Assembly (NCBI GenBank): GCA_024734555.1
Contig: JANPWX010019233.1
Span: 187,183-251,182, forward strand
Length of the DNA: 64,000 nucleotides
Origin: Trochalopteron elliotii
Lineage: Eukaryota; Chordata; Aves; Passeriformes; Leiothrichidae
Direction of reading: 5' to 3'
Under the pieces are notes generated by a model, which saw only the letters and a list, made by a program, of their open reading frames with translations, did no database searches and had not been told where the DNA came from. Below, in pieces: positions 1 to 10,400 of the stretch. Each line of letters starts with the position of its first letter. Position 1 is the stretch's first letter. A program made the translations under genes and the position numbers.

Positions 1-1353
1 TTTTCTTCAGTTTACAAAATGAGAGAAACTAATGGAGAGTCTAGGAAAGTCCCAGCTTGTACTGTGCCTGGTTAGTCTTGTTCTAAACTTCAAATAAAAT
101 GGCCTGGGATAGTAGTTAAATAAATATTGGATAACTGTATCTGTCAACATTGTGTCTACTAAGTATTAGCACTGAAAATAATGGTTCATAGATTATCTTT
201 ATTGTCAATTGACCTGTATTTAAGACAAGGACAGTTGAGTGACTGCTGGAGATGCAAAGAGGAAAGTTCCAAATTTTGATGATACTCAATACTTCATAAT
301 TTGGAAATGAACCGGCTAGCTGCATGTTTTGACATGAAAGCCGATATAACCCTTGTGGTTTACCTCAGTCATAACAGGTGATGAAGAGGAACTTGAGAAG
401 GGCAAGATGCCCTCTGAGAGCCTGCAGTAGGTTGAGAATGCAAGAGACTGAGTGCATGAAATGGGTTTGTTTAGAATGGTTTAGAAAGAAAAGGAATGTA
501 GCACTGCATAACTATGTGAGGTCCCTAATCATTGTACATGGAACCAGACTGGAGGGATTTAAATGTTAATTGAGAAGACTCAGACTATCAAAACCTAACA
601 TTTACCTGTCTTTCTCTTTCTCCCTTGGATGGGGAGGGGGCAGATCCAAATCCAAACAAAAGAGTATTAGGCAATTGGGATAACAGACAATAAGTATCTT
701 TACCTGCTCTAAGTGTCTATTTGAAATGTTTTAAAATGTATTACTTTTTGTCTGGGGTCCCCGGAGTAATTAAGTGAAAATGTCACTAGTTCTTATTTGG
801 ACTGTTTCTTCCTACTATATAAACTAGATTCGAGTCATAATTTACTGTACAAGACCATCTTGGTAGCAGTGCAATAAAAAAATCTCAGGCATGCCCAAAG
901 GAGCAGCACTGCTGTATGCCAGAAAAGCTTGAAATATTTGAATGACCAGTTAGGCAAAGTTCCAGACTGTTCTTGCATAACTAATGGCAGCCCTGTGTGT
1001 CGTTCCAAGGAGCTTATAATTCCCTTCATCAAACTTTCACATTAATGCTTCACTACAAGTGGGGAGGGCAGAAAGAAAAAGGGGATAAAGGGTGGCTAAA
1101 GAAACTTAGAGAGACTAAGCAAGAGCCTGTGAGAGTTACTGGAAGAGAGACATTTCACATTATACCCCAAAGACACTTTTCTAGTACTGGAGAGCCAAAG
1201 ATGTACCTGCTTTTAGCTTCTTTCATTCCAAACATGAAGCAGAGTGGAATTTGCCTATCAGATGAGTGTTTATCTTTCAGCTTTACTCAGTGCAACATAT
1301 ATAGCATATGTAAAATTAAAAGTTTTCTTGTACTGAGTGTTTATCTCTCCCAG
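1..1353 (+). other. CEMIP2 intron (3' part)
   Basis: AT-rich intron sequence before the first visible exon. I searched it for the preceding CEMIP2 exon, which in the family encodes beta-helix sequence before FRPHQD, and found none. No repeat family is recognisable. Confidence 0.7.
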
Positions 1354-1485
1354 GTTTCGACCTCATCAAGATGCAGACGCTGAAAAGCCCCGAGTTGCTG
1401 CCCTGATTGACAGATTAATCTCTTTCAAAAACAATGATCATGGAGCCTGGGTCAGGGGAGGGGATATCCTCATTCAGAACTCTGG
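1354..1485 (+). CDS. CEMIP2: CEMIP2 exon a (FRPHQDAD...QNSG)
   Basis: First exon visible. The acceptor is a pyrimidine-rich stretch ending CCCAG at 1353; the donor is GTAGGT at 1486. The first base completes a codon begun in an exon outside the window, and the exon ends with two bases of a Gly codon. It encodes parallel beta-helix sequence with the conserved HGAWVRGGD stretch shared by CEMIP and CEMIP2. Confidence 0.93.
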
Positions 1486-4400
1486 GTAGGTATTTGGAAA
1501 CTAACAGCTGCATGCTGTTAAGAAATTTTCCCTGAAGCTTTGTTTATGAAAGTGCATTACAACAGGATTATAGGAGAGGATTGATGCTTAATTTTTTGAG
1601 TTTCATTACTAAAATTGTTCCATACTCCTCAGTATGATCAGCTTTCATACCATCCCACAACTTCAAATATGCAAGTTTGTATGTGATTAGATGAGAACCT
1701 GTCTTAAACAGCAAGAAAACAACTGCAGTAAAAAGAAGCCTAAGAGTTGGTAGAGACAGTAAATTCAAATTGGGATTTCTGTTGTCTCCCTGAAGCTCTT
1801 AAGTCCTGCTTAAAATGTGTAGAAAATTATTTTACTACTTTTTAACAAAAATGCTTTTAGAAAATTTAACTGTGTGGTTTTTCAGTGCATAACAGGATGT
1901 GCTCTTACATTAGCCAATAGTAGGATAATCTAGAAAAAAACCCTGATGTTTTGGACTTTCTTATAGGTTTGCAGACAATGGAATAGGTTTGACATTTGCT
2001 AGGTGAGTACTTTGTTAATAATTTCTGTGTTTCCTTGCATGGAAGCTTAGAAAACCTACATGCATCTATTAAAATTAATAAGTATGATTTCATAAAGTTG
2101 CAGTTTCAGTTTGGGGCCTGGTTGTATTTCCAGTTGTGCAGATGATGTTACAGAGGCTGTAAACTGGCACAGCTGCCAAAGTTTCCACTTTAATCGGAAA
2201 CTAAAGCTTCAGCCTGTGCTTGGTTTACACCACAGCTTGCTGCCTCTTTACCAGAAAGGCTATATTTATCCAGGTATTCTTAGTAGTGTTTGATTCCTTA
2301 GGCAATATTTTATTTTCCTCCTGAACAGCTGAAAGCGAGTAATGGAAAAGAAAAGGGCTGAGCATTTAGCAGGGATAGATTCTCTTTCTAATGAAAAATA
2401 TCAAGTAACTTAGGTAGTGATCTGAAATTGCTGCTATTTAGATTATGACAAACTGGTTCTAGGATTGGAAAAGTGAGCTGTAAATAAAAAGGTGCTGTAC
2501 TACAGAGGGAGTTAGAAATTTTAATGTCTGACTCTGCTGAACATTTCAGTGAGTTAGCCTCTATTAATGTTAATTATTAGATTATTATTTTGTGTATTGT
2601 ACATGAAGTCTATACTGATTTGCTTGAGGAGAACTGTTACAGAAGTAAGAGTAATCTTGGTAACCTTGGTATAATCATGTGCTGGAGAATCTTGGCTCAA
2701 TATTTATCTCTGATGTGCTTTGATAGTGATGGGAGCTTCCCAAATGATGAAGGCGCCAGCCAGGAGGTATCAGAGTCGCTGTTCATAGGTGAGAGCAAGA
2801 ATTATGGGTTTCAAGGTGGACAAAATAAGTATGTGGGAACTGGAGGAATAGACAACAAGACGCGCACTCTGCCTAGAAATCGGTAAGTATGTCATGAATG
2901 AAGGAAGTAGAAATACAAGGAAAATTCTCTGTTTCAGATGTAAAGACCCTTCTTGGTTGAGCTGTCAGATTAAGACTCCATTGAAAGTGATGCTCTCTTT
3001 TTCTTTTTAATGCTGTGTGTGCAACTGTGTCACTCTCACCTTTTTGCTGAAGCAGGTTCATCTGATGCTGCCACAGGTTACTATTCTGTAGCAATTTAAG
3101 TTATCCTACTTATATTAAACTTTAAAAGCTATTTTGGTCTATAAGAGAGCTTTCAGGTAAAAGAATTTCAAAGGTCAGTTTGGGACTAGAGACTGCAGTC
3201 TGTCTGTGACAAATCACAATCTGTGACCATGATCCTTCTCTTTTCTCTTTGACTTGCATTGATGCTTGTTTAATATAGTACCAAGTCCTACCCTTCCCAC
3301 AGAATAGGAAAGAAGACTGTTTTGGTTTAAGCCCAACTGGAAATTGAGTCCTATGTAGCCACTCCTCTTTCCCCACTGCCTCAGGTGAGAAAGACAAAAG
3401 ACGGAGGTCTTGAGCTGAGACAAGAACAGTGTACTGGGAACAATGAGATTAAGAATATTAACAGTAATAGAAACAATATTAATAAGTATACAAAAAAAGG
3501 TGATTTATTTACAAAAAATGCCCACTACTCAATCTGCCACTGGGTGACCCCCAAGACGAAGAACAAGATGGCCAAGAGACCATCAGCACCCCAAAGTGTT
3601 CTCCTGGTGGACAAATCCTCTGGTCAGGACCAGTGTTACCCCACTGCTTCCCTGAGAAGCAAGCACTCTCCCTTCAGGAAATGAGAGTCCCTTTCCCCCA
3701 ACTCCTAGCCATGATGTAAGATGGTATCAAGTAGCACAATGTCTTGGCCTTGCCCACATGGCTCCAGGTTCTGTCCCCACCCATCCTTGGCCAAGTAAGA
3801 AAAAGGGTGAAGTGGGCCCTGGCTACCCTAGTTTTTTGCTGTTCAGAAGTTAATGTGGTGGTGATAGGAGGTATTCAATCTTGTTGAGTGGAATCACATA
3901 ACGACGGAGGCTGGAAGGGGCCTCTGGAGGTCTTCTTGTCCAACTCCCCTGCTCAAGAGCTGTCACCTAGGGCTCATGTTCCAGGACAACATTCAAGTGT
4001 CTTTACTGTATCTCCAGGGATGGATTCTCCACAACTTTCCTGGGCAACCTGTGCCAGTGCCCAGTCACTCTCTCAGTGAAAAAGTTTCTCCTGTTGTTTA
4101 GCAGGGACCTCCTATTTTTCATCTTGTGCACATTGCTCCTGGTCTTGTCATTGGGAATAGCCTGGCTCCATCTTCTTTGCACCCTCCCTTCAGGTACAAA
4201 TTGAGATTCTTGCCTGAGGGTTTTCTGCTCCATGCTGAACATGTCTCCCAGTGTTCTTTCCCATGAGAGATGCTCCACTGACTTAATCATCTTTGTGGCC
4301 CTTTGCTGCATTTTCCAGTTATCTCCATATCTGCCTTGTATTGGGGACAAGCATTCTATGTGTTGCTTCACCAGTGCTGAAAAAATTGGAAGTATCACTT

Positions 4401-7400
4401 CCCTCAGTTTGCTGGTAACACTTCTTACAGTGCAGCCCTGGCTACCTTTTGCCTCTTTGTGGCAAGGGCACACTGTTTAGCTTATGGTTAATTTGGCTTC
4501 CACTGGGACCCATAGGTCCTTCTCACTTGCACAAAGGGTTGTTGCTCCCAACGTGCAAGACCTTGCATTTTCCCATGTTGAGCTTCATGAGGTTCCCATC
4601 TACACATTTCTCCAGGCTGTCAGGGTCTGTCTGCGTGGTGGCACAACTCTCTGCTGCATCAGCTGCTTTCTTCTCTGTTGTGCCCTCTGCAAACTTGGCC
4701 ATAGACTATTCTTGGCCTAATCATCCAGATCACTAATGAAGATAACGAACAAGGCTGGACTCGATATTGACCCCTGAGGTACATCACCAGCTACTGGTCT
4801 CCAAGTAGACTTTGTGCCATCACTTTTTGGCCCCAGCTATTTGTCCTCTCATCTTGCCCATACTTCATGAGGGTCATATGAGACAGAGTGTCAGAAGTCT
4901 TACTGCAGTTTTGAAAGACTGTGTCCACTCCTCTCCCACTGCTCTACCTGGCCAGTCATTTCATCATAGAAGTTTATCAGCTTCTCTTTGGTGAATCTAT
5001 GCTGATTATTCCTGATAACTTTGCAGTCTGTCAGGGACCTGAAAATGGTTTCTAGGATTAGCTGCTGCATCATCTTCCTGGGGGTCAAGCTAAGCCTTAC
5101 CAGTCATTCTCTGGGTGTTCCTTCCCCAAGTTAGAAGTGATGTTTGCTTTCCTCCAGTCTGCAGTCACTTCCAGCTGCCATGATCAATCAAAGAACAGGT
5201 GGTATTAGTTTTCTGCTGTATTTCTCATACTGAAAAAGGGGCATATTTGCAAATGGACAGTGATAGCTCTGCTAACAGGAAAATTTAGGAGTAGGGATTT
5301 TTTTGGCTCATTAGACAAGCACAGAAACCTTATTTCCTTTACTAAAATCTATCTTGCAAGTAATTCTCTAATTGCTGCTTTATTGATTTCTCTGAGAGGA
5401 AATGTATTTGACACAGATTTAAGTTTATCATGAGTTTTGTTACAGGATGGTATAAATATTTGCTTGCATCAACAGGACATTTCCAATCAGAGGCTTTCAG
5501 ATTTATGATGGACCTATTCACCTTACCAAGTGCACATTTAAAAACTTTGTGCCAACTCCAGACAGATTTACTAGTGCTGTTGGATTCTTGATGAAAAATC
5601 CATGGCAGATGACTCCAAAAAATAACATTTCTCTTGTGAAGTTTGGTCCAAACGTAAGTTTATGACAAGTTTTCTTTAAATCTTGCAAATTTAACCTGTG
5701 CAGACAAGATCTGTAGGTCGTCCTTTCTACACATACCTACTTCAGAATTTATCTCCTGGCTGGAGGTTACACAGAATGTATCCTTCATCTCCTGGGCAAA
5801 AAAACCAATACCAACAAAGATGTAGGATGTGTTGCCCTAAATGATTCATGGCTTATGATAAAGCTGAAAAGAAATTCTGTAAGATTTTGTGAGGTGTTTG
5901 GTATATCCTTAGCAACAAATTTTCTGTAGCAAATATTGACACTGTTCAGAAGCAAGAGCTGGCCTGAGCCTATTACTAAAAACCCAGCATGTCTATTTTG
6001 CTATCCTTGCCATGAAGTTTTTAATCAGCTTTGTCCTGTGTTTCTGCCACGTGCAAATATTAGTCTGTGTTTCAACTCAGTAAAAACGAAAACTGTTACT
6101 GTTGTTGTCAGGTTTCTTTGAAAGCCTTCTTTGGAAAGCCTGGTCCCTGGTTTGAAGAAGGAGATCTGGATGGTGACAAGAACTCAATATTTCATGATCT
6201 GGATGGTTCAGTGACTGACTACAAGGATACCTATGTGGGCCGAATGGATAATTACCTGATTCAACACCCAAAATGCATTAACATCACGGAATGGAGTGGA
6301 GTGGTTTGCAGTGGGAACTATGCACAGGCTAGTACTTTTGGCTTTCTGTTTGGAGTAACTCTATAATATGGACTACTTGTGGAGTCAGGTGGTGTAATTA
6401 CACCTTGTAATTACAGGTGGTGTAATTTTGTAAGTACAAAATTACCTGTCTTTGGATTTCAAAATTTTCTGACTTCTAAAAATATTTTTATTCATGTCAC
6501 ACTTTTCAGCCAGTTGTGTATAGATCATGCTTCCTCTCAGCAGACTGAGGGTACAATATCAGATGCTGCAAAATGAAACTAAATGTGTTTGCAAAGAGTT
6601 CTATGTTGCAGCTGTATCTGCTAAAACATTTTTGTGTTGATGGTGCCTTCTTCCATGCGAGTTCTGTCTGCTTTTTTTTCACAGGGTGGATTTTAAGGGA
6701 TTGTTTTGTTGGTTTGTTTTCTGGAGTTGTTAAATGCCACCTTCTGAATACAAGACTTACAGGTTTGGTTCCCATTCTAGCTCCTGCTCTGTGGGGCCAG
6801 GTGTTATAGCAGATTTTTTTTTCTCTCCTTACAATTTTGTCTGTAAAATAGGAAAAATCTGTAATAGTTTTTTTAAATAGGACTTTTATTCAGGAAAGAT
6901 TTGTGTATTACATAACCCAGAACATCCAATTGCAACATATTATACATAATATAATACATTATATACATAATACATACTGATTGTGCTTCACTATTTCATT
7001 TTCTTTTGCAAAGAGATTGAATCTTCCTATTTTCACCCTCTTAAATATCATACAGGTTTATGTCCAAACCTGGAATGGACAGAATCTTTCCATGACTATT
7101 GTCCGAGATGAGTATCCAGCCAATCCCATGGTTCTTCGAGGTATTAATCAGAGAGCAGCTGCCTTTCAGCAATACCAGCCAGTGGTGATGCTCCAAAAGG
7201 GCTATACAATACATTGGAATGGAAAAGCTCCAAATGTCACCTATCTGTATCTCATTAACTTCAACAAGTATGTTTACTTTCCTTTGTGACTTTGATCCAT
7301 AAAACAATACTGAAGTTACGTCGTGCAAAATCACTGTGCATGACTTCGCAACCATCTGGAAGACCAGAGCTTGGGTTTGGGGTTTTTTTTCATAATTACA

Positions 7401-10400
7401 AATTCTAAAGTATGAAAAGTAAGGGATTAAACAACATACTTGCACCTGAAGTTAAGCACTTGTCCAATATCTTTAAGGAAAAACCTTCGGAGAAGAAAAT
7501 GTACCAACAGTGAAGTTGAGCAGAGTTGCAGTTGAATAGCTTATCACACTTGATTTTTTTGGTAGATAAACTTATTAAATATCTCTGAAATATATAATCA
7601 AATATATCCTGAGAGAATCAGAGTTACTGAAATGCTTAATGAAAGACTGTGCAGATTTGATCATTTGGTTGAGGGTTTATGAGCTTTTTGTGTTTCTCTT
7701 TCTTCTTTTTTGGAGTGATCTGTTTGCTCTGTATTGACACCTAAACTGTTCCTACAAGGACTCATACATTTTATTTTGGTTTTAGGAATGACTGGATTCG
7801 TGTTGGTCTTTGTTACCAACCAAAGACAGATTTTCTTATAGTATTGGAAACCTTTCAAAGGCGGTCGTCTGCTCTGTCAAGCAAGGTGGAGCGCTACCTG
7901 CCTGTGTCTTCAATGACGGAGCTGGAAAAGAGTCGATCAGACAAGAGGTTTTACTTTGACAACAGTACTGGGTAACTCTTGGCATTTGACTCTACTGAAA
8001 GATGTTTAACCTTGAAATGTCCTGTTTGATAGTGTTGAAAGTAACTGGTTGAGACCCCTGCATAAGAGGAAAGCTGTTGAGAAGCTGTTTACAAACATTC
8101 CATAAAAACCCTTTGGAATGTTTGTATGTCTTTAAATCTCCAAACTGCCATGGTTGTCATGGAAATACTTTTCAAGAGCAGCACAGTCACCAAAGATATT
8201 CCCTACCCCATAGGGCTGGGGAAAATACAGTATCTGGTGTGCTGCAGAGCAATGCCTTTTAGGATTTAATTTCTTAGTCTTCAGAGAAATTAACTGTTTT
8301 CTTGTTAAACTGAAAATTCTAGAAATTTCCAAGAAGCTTTCTCTTCCAACATTTAAAAATTATATTTTTGAAAATTCTTTTGAAAATTTTGAATCTGTTT
8401 TCAGCTGTCTCAAAAGAACTTAAAATCCTAATGTCTCTTTCAGAAGTACTACTCACAGAGGCCACTAAGATCCTTCTGAGAGATTTTTAGATATGGTCAG
8501 CTTCCAATAAATCAAGTCCTACATACATCAGTTGCGAGTTTTGCAAAAGTTGATTCTAAATTTATAGTTTGTTCTCTTATTTGTTTTGTTCCGTTACCTG
8601 CTACTGTGCCTGTCTGTAATAAATACACAAATGAATGTAGTTTTTGAACAGACATTTATGTTGTTTTGTGTAAGAGCTGCTCTTATAACAGTCTAAAATG
8701 TAATAGAGGATCTTCCAGTCTTCTGTGAACATTATTGACCACTACACCCTGAATTGCATTTCCAGGCATTTGAAGTAGCACAACTACATTGTTCAGTGCT
8801 GGTGGGTGAAACTGAATATTTCTGCAAAGATCGATGAGCAAGGAAAGAATTCATGCTCTGCAATTTGGTTTTTGTTTCCTGCAGGCCAACGATCTGAAAA
8901 CTGGTTCTTCTTTGCAAAGCATCTACATTTATGTTGATGTCTCCTTTAATTGTTTTAGAGAAGTTGTTAGAGATTTTCTAACTCTAGTGAACTGTAAATA
9001 CTTCGAAACTTTTGGATAGTGGTGCAGAAGTGAATACTGTAGTTTGTCTACTTCTGAAAATCATGCGATATAGCTGTTAAGATTGAATATAAATACCTAT
9101 AGTTCACCAGTTAATTTAGATTATTTTTCCCCTTTTTGTGTAGATTACTGTTTCTGTTTCTTCAAGCCAAATATGATAGGGATGGTCACAGTTATTGCTC
9201 ATCTCAGGGATGTGAAAGGATCAAGATTGTGACCAAAGATCCATCAAAAGGGATAAGTAATTGCATGGCAAAAGCTTACCCAAAGTACTACCAAGTACCA
9301 ACCATCATAAAGAAGATGCCAGAAAAAACTACTGTACCATGTACAAAATGTGGCACAACTCAGGTAAAATAAAATAAGTAAAAACTCTCATGAACTGTAG
9401 AACTGGTGATGCTGTCTACTCAATTGAAGTCCAAATTTCAGTCTCTCAGCATAGAATACTGCACTTACCAAATTGCAGTTGTCAGCTTGTTTATCTTCTT
9501 GGACTCCTTGGAGGTTTGGAGTCCTTTCTGTAGCACAAAGGTTTCAGGGTTTTTTTTTCTTCTTCTGTGCAACTCTTGCTTCAAGTGCTACAGAAGAGGG
9601 ACATAGGTGAATTGATGTCTTGCACTGCAGTATTGTCTGTGCTACATGGAGAACTTTGCTGCAGAGATCTGCATGGCAAACCTTCTCTCTGTTTGGATCT
9701 TCGCTTATTGGCATGAACTTGAAATTGTCTCAGCTATACAAGCTGAGAACAATATTGAAATTAGGAGATAAAATAGGTTACACTATGTATCATTATATTT
9801 ATTAGGATTACTAGTACCATAAATAATGCTGCTGACAAAGGGATACGTTTGCTTTGGAGCATGGGCTGTCTGTTGTAAACTGGCATGATAAAGTGTTGAA
9901 GAGACATTAATTTGTATACTTAACTGTTTTGTTTGATATCCAGATGGTGTTCACCAGTGACCCTCACAGAAACTACCTCCTTGTGCAAATTAATTCATCT
10001 GATGAAAAAGAGTCAAGCAGAGGTCAGCAAACATTTATATATGTAAGTATTCTTTATGGTTTTCTTGTTAAATATCACTATAGTAATTTGTATTATAACA
10101 GTTGTACACCTCTATATAATGCAGACATCAGTTTTTCTCACTCTAATTAAAAGATTGGTTCATTATTTAAAAAAGAAAGTCAAAAAGCTTATGTTTAAAC
10201 ATCAGAAAGAGAGGCTTCAAAGCTCCATTTTGTATTTGACTCCTACCTGCTGAAGAGAAAAATGTTCTCGTTAGAGTTTTAAAATGTTCAGCTTCATGTT
10301 TAAATCTGTGTGGGTATACATTTATGGCTGGTTTTGGAAATAAACAGAACACATAACCTAACAATTTGTTAGTTAAATCCATTTTGTTGAAATTGTACTT

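Larger units (their letters stand above)
2883..5475 (+). other. CEMIP2 2.6-kb intron filled with retroelements
   Basis: GT-AG intron. More than half of it is an ERVL-type solo LTR (from 3318) followed at once by an antisense CR1 LINE (3889-5200). The unique sequence left is about 430 bases at the 5' end and 275 at the 3' end. Confidence 0.85.

Noticed and set aside
997..1383. 128-codon frame running into the first CEMIP2 exon
   Set aside because: It reads the exon in the wrong frame; the real frame is fixed by FRPHQDAD and HGAWVRGGD.
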